Assembly: GCA_003640385.1 (NCBI GenBank)
Contig: RCAB01000003.1
Location: 620,001 to 684,000 of the forward strand
Source of the DNA: Setaria digitata
Taxonomy: Eukaryota; Nematoda; Chromadorea; Rhabditida; Setariidae
DNA length: 64,000 bases
Reading direction: 5' to 3'
Shown: positions 49,889-63,921 of the stretch, piece by piece
How the letters are laid out: every line of letters begins with the position of its first letter
How positions within the stretch are numbered: the stretch's first letter is position 1
Program-made: the position numbers and the translations under genes
The notes under the pieces: generated by a model
Told to the model about the DNA's origin: nothing
The model's database searches: none
Seen by the model: only the letters and a program-made list of their open reading frames with translations

Positions 49889-51301
49889 ATGGGTTTGCTT
49901 ACAATTTTGAAGAAACAGCGTTTAAAGGAAAAGGAGCTGCGAATATTGGTTCTTGGCCTAGACAATGGAGGAAAAACGACTGTGTTAAAGAGACTAAATG
50001 GTGAAGAGATCAGTGAAGTTACTCCTACTTTCGGTATGACTGATTTTTCTCTGTTTTTTAATTTTTATTTTTTTATTTTTTATACTAGTAGTTCATTGAT
50101 TACAGTTTACAGCCAAAATATTCTCTACTGTTTGTGTTTAAAATGATTTCGGGAGGTATTTTTTTGATAAGAATAGAAATTTTACTGTCTTCTAAAATGC
50201 AGGTATTTTCCCGTTATTATTTTTTGAATGTTTTCTAAGTTTTTAATAAAACTTGCCTTAATTTTCAGAAAAAAAAATGTATATCAAGCTGTTTTGTCTT
50301 TTTTTTTTTTAACCACTGTTGAACTGTTTTTATTCACATATAATTCATCATGGCGATTTCCATCCCAAACAGTTCCCTCTGATGCATGCTTTATGTTGTC
50401 CTCTCGATTGTTAAGCTGTAAATGATGGAACTCTTTGGGACTTCACATTTGTTTTTATAGGTTTCAATATCAAAACACTAAAATACAAAGATATGAAGCT
50501 GAATATGTGGGACGTTGGTGGGCAAAAAAGTTTGCGATCATATTGGCGAAATTATTTCGAACAAACAGACGGTGTTATGTGGGTAGTTGATTCAGCTGAT
50601 ATTGATAGGATGGACGATTGTAAGCGGGAACTTGGTTTATTATTGGTGCGACTCCATATTTTTTTGCATTATTTTCCATCTAAAATGTCTGATTAGCTTG
50701 CACTAGAAGTAATTTGATAGTTTCTTATTTTGGAATAGCATGTTCTCCATTAAATGTTTTCCAGTCCTGATTTTTCGAACATTGATTTAGATTTGACATT
50801 TCCATTTTATTGTGCATGCCATTCAGATTGGCAAAAAAGTACCTGAAAAATTTTTTGTTCCTTAAACTTTTGTCGCTTTAAGGTAGAAGAAAGATTAGCT
50901 GGAGCTTCTCTCTTAGTTCTCGCGAATAAGCAAGATTTATCGTCCAGCGCAAGTTCAGAAGAAATTGAAGAGGTCAGCTCCTTTCGCTTTTTTCTTGATT
51001 CAGTTTCTTTCTCAAAGGTTTTGCTGTTTCTTGTCAGAATCGGCAAGTCTGTGCACTTTTTGCTACTTTCTACGAATGAAAAAATGAAAAGATTAAGTGA
51101 CTGGAAACTGTAATCCGGGCTGAATGAATTTATAGCACTCAGGTTTTATAATGTATAACATTTCAGTTGTTAGGTTTACGCAACTTGAAATCACATCACT
51201 GGAATATTTTTGGGTGTAGTGCATTTACTGGCGAGAATCTTGTTGAAGCAATTGACTGGTTATGCAGTGATATTTCATCTCGGTTGTTTACATTCGACTA
51301 A
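49889..51301 (+). CDS. evl-20: ADP-ribosylation factor-like GTPase ARL2
   Basis: Small GTPase that works with tubulin folding cofactors and regulates microtubules; the C. elegans gene is evl-20. Four exons, 49889-50033, 50461-50645, 50883-50972 and 51167-51301 (TAA), give 184 aa, exactly the length of human ARL2. Seen: N-terminal amphipathic [17 protein letters not shown]-loop GLDNGGKTT, switch I Thr in [30 protein letters not shown], and the specificity [10 protein letters not shown] close to the ISSRLFTFD end. Gly in place of Ala within GLDNGGKT is a normal ARF-family form (seen in ARF and others). 3' AATAAA at 51765-51770 and 51786-51791. Confidence 0.96.
50342..50370. repeat. dispersed short repeat, copy in ARL2 intron
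   Basis: Partner of 37551-37583; same orientation on the plus strand. No longer flanking identity is visible by eye. Confidence 0.55.
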
Positions 51302-53163
51302 TTTATTAAGTAGAGCATCTTTTGTTTTTATTTTTCTTAATTAACTTAACTATATTACACATGCAATGTGCCTTATATTTCCCCATGATTTTCTCATATT
51401 TTCTCTTTCAGTAAGTTTTAGCAGCATCCTTGTTGTGACTAGAATAGAATAATGATCATTTGTTACAGGACATTGAAAAATTAAGTCTGGGATACATAAT
51501 CTCATACTTTTTTTTTTAGAATTATACAATATAGCAGAGGAGAACTTTTTTTTTTTCTAGAAAATGTCTGTCGGAATAGTAACTAGTGTGACATATATGT
51601 TAATAACTTCGTGTATCATAAATTTTCTGAATATGTTGTGACTCTTGCCAATATTACTGTCTTAAAAAACTAGAAGTCGGTACATAAGTTAATGAGAAAG
51701 TGTCCTGTTTTAATTATATGATTCAGTCCATTTTTTCATATTTTAGTACTTTACTAAAGTGCTTAATAAATAGGTTTAAGTAAGAAATAAACTATTTAAC
51801 AAATACATTTCTCAGTTTCTTTAGAATCGTCTTGTGGCATTTTAATGGCTTATTATTTCGGAATGCATTCCAAGCAGATACTTCCTAGTCGCCGTTAAGT
51901 AAGATATTTTACAGCTCTGGTTCTGTTAGCTGTTTAAATTAATTTTTGTTGTTTTATTTTATCATTCAAAAGTATTCGAAATTGATAGTTTCCGAATATG
52001 AACATCACGTCCAACTGCAAAGAAATCTCATAGCAGTTCGATTATGCGCGGAATCTGACGAGAATGGATACTTCTTTTTTTTTTCCTCTTTCCTTTGTTG
52101 TTTTTCTACGCTTTTAAATAAATTCAGAGTATTGCGTACTTTTTTTTTTTTTTTTTTCTAACCATTGAGGGTAAACTCCATCAATATCAGATTTTCTTAC
52201 TCTAATACTGGTTGTTTTCTTATTTCGTATTGTGAATTCTCGGACTTTTTCCTAGCTGAATAGTGGATTTAAACTTTTTTCTATATATGTATATATATAT
52301 AGTGTATGAAGTATGCTTAAGGACTAAACTATATTCATTATCTGTCTGTTCCTAGGTAAACTGACTCATATAGGAAACACAGTCGTATCTTATTTTGCTG
52401 ATTAGAATATATTTTTATAGTCCGAAAAAGAAAATTACAAAATGCAGAAGATAAAAACACCGATAATTCGTTAACGGTAACGAGAATCCATTACTTATGT
52501 AATTTTAAATTATCATTAATAATAATATCAAAATTATGGTAGGGAATCACATTGAAATGGTCGGAAGTACGGTATATTTGTTACTAAATCGAATCATGCT
52601 TATATTTTTAGCTATTCAGCTAAGGAAGCTCACGGCGTGAGTAATGCATTAGTCAAATCTTTCCGTTTTGTCGGTCAGTCACCATGCACATTTTGATTTC
52701 CTTTTTCATAGTTGCCGGTATGTGCCGCTGCTTTATTTTGCTTAAAGTAAGAGATAATATCATGTGCGACCTCGAGTACCGAAAACGGTTATATATAGTG
52801 TCACTGTTTTGTTTATTTGCTTTGTTTGTGATTTCATGACTCAGCTCTTGTTGGAACATACAGTTTTTGATCATCCTGAATCCAGCTTAGTCTCTCTCCT
52901 ACTGTTGTTTTAATTGTTAGTAGTATTTTTTGTTTCTTGTCGTTTTGTTCATCAGTAGAGTAACGAATTGATAGATTCAAGGAAATGATATACTAATTAC
53001 GAACCTCTTTCAAATGTGCACTGCAATATGTGAAGGGTTTTGGTTTTTCGGATATCACAAAAATATCATTGCTTACCTCTCATTTGTCGTTGCCATTATG
53101 AGTGGTTTCGGAATCGTATTTCTCTAGCGTTTATAACAGTTCAAGAAGTTTTGCGTAATTTTC
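51302..53163. other. intergenic, no gene supported
   Basis: 3' flank of ARL2, with AATAAA at 51765-51770 and 51786-51791, T runs near 52070-52085 and 52141-52158, and a TATATATA patch near 52283-52302. A TATA-like TTATATATAG at about 52788-52797 lies some 390 nt upstream of the NBR1-like start. No coding sequence seen. Confidence 0.55.
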
Positions 53164-53165
53164 AG
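53164..53165 (+). promoter_or_regulatory. trans-splice acceptor of NBR1-like gene
   Basis: GCGTAATTTTCAG precedes a 21-nt leader and the ATG at 53187. It decides the start: the open frame upstream to 53040 has no ATG and no protein-like character. Confidence 0.5.
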
Positions 53166-53186
53166 AAACTCATTGGCTCAGGAAAT

Positions 53187-56100
53187 ATGCACTTGATTAT
53201 AGAAAAGTATCATAACTACACAAGTAGCATAGAGCCACCTGAACCGATTTTGGTACCTTTTAAGCGTTACAGTCGAGAATGTGTAGTTAGTGCGATCATG
53301 GAATTCATAAACTATAATTTTATAATGGATGCTCCTCCAAAATATCGCGATTCTGAAGGCGATATGATTCTTCTGGAAACACGAGAAGCTTTCGAGGTAT
53401 TTTCTGTGCAGTATGGTTTCAAAAGATTTTCACCAGTCTGGATGTGTTTTCTACATCCAATCCCATATATAGAGAACGCGGTTAACGTTGAAACTTCAAG
53501 GAAAACTTGTTACGTATATTATACAATTTTAATTCTTTTAATCAAATCCGTTGGTTTTGCTACTAAATAAAAAACATGGCTTCTATGTTTCTTTGAAATT
53601 GGATTTTCATGTTTCAGTCAACAAAACTGTTCAGATCAGTGTTGGACTTTCAGGGGGGTTTTGAAATTCAAAAGTGATTAGTTCCAGCCAAATGGTTTTT
53701 ATTGATTTCAGGCAGCCGTCGATGATGCATTGCAAACGCCATCAAAATTCTTCGTGGTTCATGTGGATGGATTCTACAAATTTCAGCTATCGAAGAAAGA
53801 AAGTCCTAAATTGTCTATATCTGTGAGTTATTTTCTCATATTCTAATAAATGCAGTTGTTCAAGAAGTATTCGTGGGACCAAACTTATTGTTCATAAGCA
53901 ATAATTGAGTTTAATTCTCTCCATACACAGCTTAATATTATACATAATTGCATTAATATTACACATCAAATTTTGCAGACACAAGCTGGCTGTTCATGCG
54001 ATGCTTGCGCAGTGAGAGATCTGGCTAATTTTTCAATGGATCGAGTAAATTTGGTTTAGCCTTCTTTTGTTTTGAAATTTAATATTGTTTTATCATTCTT
54101 TCTCCAAATCCGATCGTTGTGAGAACAGCAACGGTCAGGTAAGCATGAATTAAGGAATGCGATATTCTTTCACTTGATGATTTGGAGGGGTTTCCATATT
54201 GACCTTTTTAAGCGTTCTACTGCGCTGCAGTTCACGATAGTTGTGTAGTTTTGATATGTTTGTCGAATCCTGAGTTTTAAATATTCTCAAGTGGCTAAAT
54301 GATATTGTTAAAATATATTTTTACCTTTTGTTTTTTTTTTTTTTTGAAGGTTATGAGAGAGGTTAAAGAGGAAGTAAACAAACAGATTATCCAGAATCCC
54401 GTGATTGACAAATTAGGAAGATTCATGGAAGAATATAAAAGGCAAAAAGCATGCGGTGCATGCTGCAGTAAACAAAAATCTACTCAGAGTAAGATTACTT
54501 TCATTTTTTTCATTCATAATTAAAATGTGAAATGGTGATAATTATCGAAAGAGAACTTCACCTAGTTGAATATGGTTTTTTATTTTCAACAATTTAATCC
54601 TTAATCCAATTTGACGAAAATATTCAGCTAGTTTGAGATGAATGAACCACTTTGAGTACTTTGTTCTTATTCCTTAATTTAGATTTCCGAAATATTAAAG
54701 TGTAGATTTCTACTCATATTGCTATTTAGCATTTCAAGCGAATGTATCTGATGCTGCTGTTGGCATGTCGTCATCAATATCAATACAAGGTCAAAGTTCG
54801 TCGAAGGTGCTCTGTGGGGAAAGTAGTGTAGGCTTTCAGTTAGCTGTTGAAAGTCCAGTTTGGGACGTGAAGGCTATTTACGAGAGGAAGACAATGCCTT
54901 TAAAGAAGTGGGAGAATCCTGTAAGTTCAGGTTTAACGTGCTAAAGAAGAAAAAAGTTTCAGAATAAATTTAGGATATTCTTCATTTTGCTGATTAACTA
55001 TATTTGTTTATTTGATTCTTCGTCAAAAAAGACTAACAACAGATACAAAGGGAATCGCAGTATCACGAAGCGTTCAAATATCACAAATTCCTCAAAATCC
55101 AACTAGATGAAATGAAAGTTTTTCGATAAATTAATAAAATGCGACAAAAAGTTTCTAGAGTTCATCTGATCTGCTGGAAACTGTTCATGAAGGAGAGGGA
55201 ATTTACTCTAAGCGCTGGGTTCTTCGCCGATTTGCTTGCGAAAGTTGGGAAAATGTTTCGGTAATTTAAATATCTTTTAGCTATTGGTAAGTAGTATAGT
55301 ATTGTTTATTAGATCTTACTTGATATAGAAGCGCATGCAAATGGAAAACTATAAAGAAATGGTTCTTAACTTTAATTTTACACTGGTTTTTGTATTTAAA
55401 TTAATCAAGCAGTCTGCTGAATTCTTATAGCTTTCATGCAAAACTATTAATAAATTTTTCAAATTGAGAAAAAACTTTCAGAATTTTCGAATTCATCAAA
55501 GGTTGTGGAGAGTTCCAGTTTGTTTTAGTTTCATCCTATTATATTTAAAAATAATTCAGGATGTCCATTTTCTTTATTCGTTGGGAACTTCAGATAAATA
55601 ATGAAACGATATCGGATGCGTTAGAAATATACCGTTCGAAGATGGTTGTAACGAATTTGCCGCAGAAGGGCCAAATTGTAGATTTCACTGTATGGCTAAA
55701 GTGTTCAGCGTCAACGGGATATTTCTGTGCAACCTGGCAGCTTTATAAAATGACTGAAAGCTGTAGGGATTCGATTCCTGAGGGGCCAAGGCTGATATTT
55801 GAAATTTTTCTTAATCCATTCATCGATGATAGCTTCCCTATCGAAAGGCCTTTCTTCAGCAATGTTTGTTTTATTTCTTGACTATTTTTCTTCATAAATT
55901 AGTTAATTAGCCATCGTTTATTCATTCAGCTGCACTGTGCAATCAAAGTTGAAGTTATAGACACGTTGTAAAATAGAGCAGGTAACGCTAAACTGAGTGA
56001 CGAAGCATCTTTTGTTAAGTGGAAGACTTTTCAGTGATATGAATTAAAAAAAAAAAAAAAAAAAAAAAAACTGAAAGTATGAGAATATGAGAAAGCATTG

Positions 56101-56544
56101 AAAAGTTGTTTAAAGATCTTTTAAAGAAGATAGTACGGTTCTCATTTGTAACAAATTTAAACTGCATATTTTAGGAGCTGGATTCATTTTCGTATTATGC
56201 TTCAGTCAGAGATGAGGAACAGAATGCTGACGTATGCTTTTTTCTTACCGCTGTCACGTAATATGATGCGTTTTCAAATTGATCTTTGAGCATGAATAGT
56301 TTTCTTATAAACCGTACCTAATTTCAACTGGGTTCAAAACGGTTCTTAATATCGGATGCGTTTGACTTGTAGAGTTCAAAAGTCTTAAATTTTAGGTTGT
56401 TCACGAACTAGAGGGTTTACACGTTCTGAATTTAAGGATGCCCGAGAACTGGAGGAATTAGCGAGCTCTGGATCTGTTTCAGCATCGGATTATGAGGTAA
56501 TTGATGGTGGTGAAACTGTGGATGATTCTGATGCAAAACAGTGA
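53187..56544 (+). CDS. NBR1-like PB1/FW-domain protein
   Basis: Probable selective-autophagy receptor relative. Exons: 53187-53396, 53712-53822, 53979-54044, 54350-54488, 54730-54920, 55159-55260, 55594-55863, 56175-56231, then a last exon from 56396. The ATG lies 21 nt after a GTAATTTTCAG acceptor. Residues about 18-107 form a PB1 domain with a clear acidic OPCA motif (KYRDSEGDMILLETREAFE), as in p62/NBR1. A short Cys cluster (CSCDAC, later CGACC) stands where a ZZ finger would be, but no full ZZ is seen. Then a helical lysine/glutamate stretch, a Ser-rich linker and an FW (NBR1/ILRUN) domain: KRWVLRRFACESW, LPQKGQIVDFTVWLKCS, GYFCATWQLYK, GPRLIFEIFL. No UBA domain. The last exon is ambiguous: in phase it ends at 56461, but another frame is open to 56544 and carries a LIR-like SASDYEVIDGG. 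Confidence 0.7.
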
Positions 56545-57377
56545 CTGAATTTAACCGAGTCTATCAAACTTGATTGAATTCCTATACTTCTGCAGCATAG
56601 TTTTGTATTTCGTTGAAATTTTTTAAGCAAAAATGAAAAGAAATTGTGCACATTTGGAACCGCGAGGCAGATATGTATCATATTGTAATTTATGAAATTT
56701 ATTTCTCAGTTTGTAATTTTCATGTATATTCTGCTGTAATTAAAAGTCACTAACAAGAAACAGATTTAAATGATTTCGAAATTCGTCTCGATTCGCAGTT
56801 GTGAAATTCTGAATTGGATTTTTCAGCTGCTTGTCTTAATGCTTTTGTTATTTTTAACTATTTTTATTTTTCTGTTTTTTTTTTTCTGAGTGTAACCAAA
56901 TTTTTTTTCATGATTTGTATTATATGGCAGGTTTTTTTTTATATATTTATTTGAAGTGTTTAAATAATTCGGACTTCAAATTCATTTAAGCGCCTTTACC
57001 TACTTGGAACTAATTATTACTGCTCTTATGAAATGTCATCCATACCTTAACATAATGTTCTTGCAAACTATTTTAATGCTTCGTTAGCAATGTGACTGAC
57101 CCACCTTGCTGTCTGGGACTGACGTCTTGTTGTACCTCCTTACCGCATCCTGTACATTCTGTTGTATAGTGATTAATTTCCTTTTGTGCTTTATATGAAT
57201 CGAGGCAATCGACCGATTAATAAAAAAATTCTAATAGGTATTTCTGGAAGATGGCTTTTTTCCTAAATCGGTCGATCACTCGAAGTCGATGAGTCATCCA
57301 ATCTGATTGTTTTTACCATGCCATCCGTCGAAGACTATCACAGTGACTTTTAATTTAATTTTTTTTTTTTCAGCTTC
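56545..57377. other. 3' region between NBR1-like and bHLH-PAS genes
   Basis: Convergent 3' flanks. A plus-strand AATAAA lies at 57219-57224. Several T runs. No coding sequence. Confidence 0.55.
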
Positions 57378-60300
57378 TTACTTATCTTGGAATATATGCG
57401 GATTGTAATCCAAATAAAGCGGAGCTGAAGCTGGTGCACCTTTATAGAAAAGATTCGAGTATTCTCCAAGCGTGCTGCCAGGAACGTCTTCTTCGGCATC
57501 AAGTTGTATGATAGCTAGCGTCATGTCGCCCTCTCTTTTGCTGCAATTGGAAGTCAGCAAGTGATCACGTAACTGGATATAGCATTCTTTCTTACATATT
57601 AAACAGTGCACTCCTAATAACAGACAAACCCATGCTAAATAACCATGTGTGACTTGCAAAGCACTGAGTGTAGCATAAGTATAAGAAGTAGCATAAGTGA
57701 ATTGGCGTTCGTACATAAACTCATTGGAGGCTCCAGAATTCCCCATTAGTGCTGACATTTCGATGATAAATAGCTCAGATGATAGTTGTCCAGAAACTTC
57801 AATAACATTACCTAAAAATTTCAGTAACAGCTACAATACAGTGTGTGACAGTAGCGCGTAACATTGGTACGATGCAAAATTGACTCTGAGCCCAGACATA
57901 TCCACGTATTCGGTGCAGTAAACGATAATAACCTGTTGTTGACTGGTTCTTGTGCAGTACTAAACACTTTTAATTAGCACCTAATTTCACTGCATTGGAA
58001 ATTACTTATTTTACGACTAAAATCATAGAATGATGGGAATTAGCAATTATCCTTAAATGTCAAATTATCATCTTAAGAATACTAAGTGCTGCCATATTAG
58101 AGATAGCTAATTTATACAAAATTACTGTATATCGATACACTGAGCAGTTTCAATGCATGAATCTTTAGAAAGTTAGAATAGTCGTGTAGATAGTATGGTT
58201 GAATCATTCTAGTCATTCTATGGTTAAAGTATTAAAATGATTCATCTTGAAGAACTAAGAAGATATAAGCAGTGAATGTAAATTCAAGCCTAATGCATAC
58301 AAATTTTATGAGCTTTCTCGATAGTGTGTGCATCTTCCAGAAGTACCATTTGATATAAGGATGTATCGAGGAGAGAGGAAGCTCCAAAACCCGTAAGTGC
58401 TGTCACTCTGATAAGCAAAAAACAAAAAAAATTTAAATGGAATTCGAGCAAACTACAAATTCATGAAAACAAATCTCTTGAAAAGTGCGAAATTTTGAGA
58501 AGTACTGAAAAATAGTATTATTGAATTGAGAAGAAAATCGGCATGTTAACCGTGAATCAACGAAAATAATGTTTAAATCAAGACGAGCTCGAAACATAAA
58601 CATTGATGAGGAAAGTTTTAGTTCGGTGATACCACTTCGTGTAAGCATATATCCAACGGCTAAGAGACCCATATTTGTTACTCTTCCGCCATTATGGGAA
58701 ATTTTCGAATAGCCCCAGCAACTAATAGTCTGTAATGTGCTGACGACTTAGTGCAGAATTCTGATAAGAACCAGTTAAAAGTTCTAGTCTGAATTTGAGA
58801 AAAGAAGATAGCCATGCTAATTATTTCAAAATCAAATAAAAATTGGAAATTGAAGTGACTAGCAATTCCTATAAACTGAGCTATTTTATAGCGTCATTGA
58901 CAGTTCAATTGCTTACGAAGAAGAGAATATAAATTTAAAAAAAATTTCTTCAAAGACAAGTGTTCTAATATTAAAAATTTTCTCAAACATATCGAGCGAA
59001 ATCTTTAGACCGAAAAGTATATACAAATTTAAAAATAGAAAACGAAAAATTGAACTAGAAAAAATATTTTTGAGTGAAAAATAAGAGATAAGAATAGCAA
59101 GAAAAAAACGAAATTCTTTTCCAGAAACCTTGTATCCGTTATATATAATTCCGGCATTTCTTTTTGGTAAGACGCATTTCAACCTAATAAAAAACATTCG
59201 TTCGATTTCTTCATCATACGAATGATCGCCGTCTCTGCCGTTCGTAAATTGCGTACAATTAAAATCATTATTGGATAGAATATGCCGTAATTCAAGCTCA
59301 TCATCACGATGAAGAAAATCGAATATTGACGAACCGATTAATTCTACCTTTAAAAAAGAAAACGCAATATCTCCCCAACTGATACGAAAAAAATTGAATT
59401 TTCGAAAATTTTAAGTTTTAAATTCTACGAAATAATGTTGGAGTTTCTTTTTTTTTCAATCGGCAAGTAAGTATTTACAGTTTGAAAATTTAATTTGCAT
59501 GCATTATAGGGTACTTTAAACAAGTTTTTTAAATATATACAATAAATTTACAGAAAAAAACAAAACTGTAATCAATTGTCATTTTAAAACAACATTTCCT
59601 GAAAAAAACATTTTTGATAAATCGTATTTGCTTAGTACACATCATCATGAACTGCTGTAAGTAACATTTTGGGTCATTATAAAAAGGCACTTAATATTTT
59701 GAAATGACAATTTTATTGCTCAAACAATGTCGTTGCACTCATGCTAATTGTAGGTAGAAAATATGCCAGAAACCATCATTTTTACTTAATTTCAAACTAA
59801 ATTGAATAGAATTTTAATTATTTAAAAGGAATTCCATTTTTGATATATGTTAACAAATTATGAAAAGTACAAATAAATATATTTACCTGTGAGAGGCCCA
59901 AGTGGACTGAAGCCGTCTCTGAGACATACATCATTTTGCCGTTAGCATCAAGGATGAGTACAAAACCATCCAACGTTTGAAGTAAAAATGACCCTATGGC
60001 CATTGTTTCAATTTGGCCACTACTATTTCGTGGTGGAAATACGTTTCGTAGTGCCAAATATGCAGATGTTAAACGCACAATGGACGCCTTCAAAGTACTT
60101 AATTATTTTAATCAGTGATTAAGAATTTCCCTTCTTTTTCTTCCTCTTTGATATAGTCATTGCAATTTGTTATAGAAGTTTCGAAGTTCCAGATGAAATT
60201 TTGTTTTTCTTTAAAAACGAAATGTGAAATTCTATTATTTCTTATTTTCATATTTTCTTCATATTTAGTTATTTTTTCTTTACAAATAGAGCTCAAAACC

Positions 60301-60443
60301 GAAACTAAAAACTATTTATTAAATTTTTCTTGCTGTTCGTTAACCTTATCAAGCTGAAATGTTATTGCAGCAGCAAGCGGCAAACATTGTGCTAGTGCTT
60401 CTAATTCTCGATTTTCCAAATCTCGTCGATTTCGAGCGCTCAT
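57378..60443 (-). CDS. bHLH-PAS transcription factor, SIM/NPAS1/3/trh class
   Basis: Nuclear regulator expected to dimerise with an ARNT/AHA-1 partner. Seven exons: 60443-60345, 60087-59887, 59347-59129, 58729-58551, 58407-58301, 57959-57812, 57540-57378; all phases match and give 371 aa. Seen: bHLH residues about 1-55 (RNRRDLENRELEALAQCLPL, QLDKASIVRLTSAYLALR), PAS-A from about 70 (LLQTLDGFVLILDANGK, SETASVHLGLSQ), and PAS-B from about 215 (FRARLDLNIIFVDSR, GYYRLLHRIRGYVWAQSQF) with a PAC-like end. The QLDKAS and SETASVHLGLSQ blocks match SIM and NPAS1/3. The first Met falls inside the basic region; the frame is open nine codons further up (to a TGA), so an upstream exon with the rest of the basic region is possible. 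After PAS-B only about 55 residues remain, far less than vertebrate members. Confidence 0.88.
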
Positions 60444-62060
60444 CCTCAAGGCGTTACTTGGAAAGCGAAAACGTCAAGACCGCGAGGAATTGATAACCAA
60501 AAGAATTCCAAATCTTGAAATCAAATAATCCTACGGCAACCTAATTAGCAACAACCTGATTAGAATTACTGGTCAATCAACTTTACATCTATTCTCATGC
60601 AGTTGGTTTTATTTCGACGGACTCTGATGGGAGACCAACAGAAAATATGAACTCAGAACGTTTAGATTGACGTGGCGTATCACCGATGAATCCCATATTA
60701 AACTGGTCAAATTTACGGATTTCTCGGGAAAGAACTGTTCAGGTGGTCACTCTTTGTTCATATATATTTTGGGACAAAAAAAAGCAGAACTGTTGGGCTA
60801 TATAACCAGGTATCCGAATGCGACTGCTAGCTAATTAATTTCTGTGCGGAGAAAGATCAAATTCGTTTATTTCAATTTAATTATCAGTTCATTCCGCCAC
60901 TTACCCAACTATCCATCCCATATATTTCATATCTTTGCTGAAGATTTTTTCAGTGCATTACGAAAAAATTCAAAGGTAACAAAAAAAGAAAATACAATGA
61001 AACGATCTAGGTTTTAAATAGATGCCAGGAAATGAAGAAAATGGAAAAGATAAAAAGGAAGCTGAGTTTTAAATATAATCGTGAGACAATGTTACTACGT
61101 ATAAAAAACTATCCAGTTTTGTTCATCTAAATGGAATAATAATTATGGTTGCATTGCAAATTATTCACATTTAGCAAAAAAGAAAAATGAAAATTTTTTC
61201 CTCAAAAAGCATGCGAAATGCATCAATAGACATAACGGTCAATATTTGCAATTCCACTTATAGTATATAAAGTTTTTTCCCAGAAGAAAAATACTGAAAA
61301 TGTTGATTCAGTGATTATTCCCTTAATTAATAATGTCACGATCGGAGTAAGAAAAAATAGGTGAATTGTGTTTTTGTAAATGGATATACCTGCTACAAAC
61401 CAACGAATTTAGCAACTTCACACCATTTGTAGGAATCAAGAAAAAAGAATTAGAACGCCCCGTGAATTTCGAAATAATTGAATTCCAATGATACTCCACC
61501 ATTAGCGATTTTTTTTTAATTAAAAATAAATATAAACATTTTGTCCATTACATATATTCGTAATACTGTCTCCGTTTAGAAGTAAACTGATCTGGATAAA
61601 ACTATCCCTTTGGCGATAAATACTGAGCCATACTTTTTTTTCTTGCTAATATAGTATAAATCTGTTTTTAATTAATATAGTATAAATCTTTTGAAGGGAA
61701 TTTTGTTTGGTAAGAACAAACAGCCCTCAACATTATGTGTAATTTTAACATTTGGAAAAGATATTTATTAAAACTTCTCAAGTTTCTCTTTTTACTACAA
61801 TATATAGCGCAAATCAATTTTTTAAATTATCAGGAAATACAAAAATTCTATAAATTCCTAAATTCCATACATTTAACGAAGTATTTAACCTTAATGTCAT
61901 CTATTTAGAGAAAAATATAACGTCAATATATTAATTCAATTATTGAAATGCTTTTAGTAAAATGTAAAAAAAGACAGATCACAGCAATAAAATACTGAAA
62001 AGCTACCTAAAAGAAAAAAAGATATCACAGGGCAAGAACAAGAAACTGCTAGGATATTTA
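60444..62060. other. intergenic, no gene supported
   Basis: AT-rich 5' flank of the bHLH-PAS gene and 3' flank of the gene above. An upstream exon coding for the first part of the bHLH basic region would be expected here or further up, but none was identified. A short TTAATATAGTATAAATCT repeat lies at about 61647-61690. Confidence 0.5.

Positions 62061-63921
<1,861 letters not shown>

Noticed and set aside
55745..55780. tRNA-like GGGATTCGATTCC stretch
   Set aside because: It lies within the FW-domain exon and has no acceptor-stem or anticodon-arm pairing around it.
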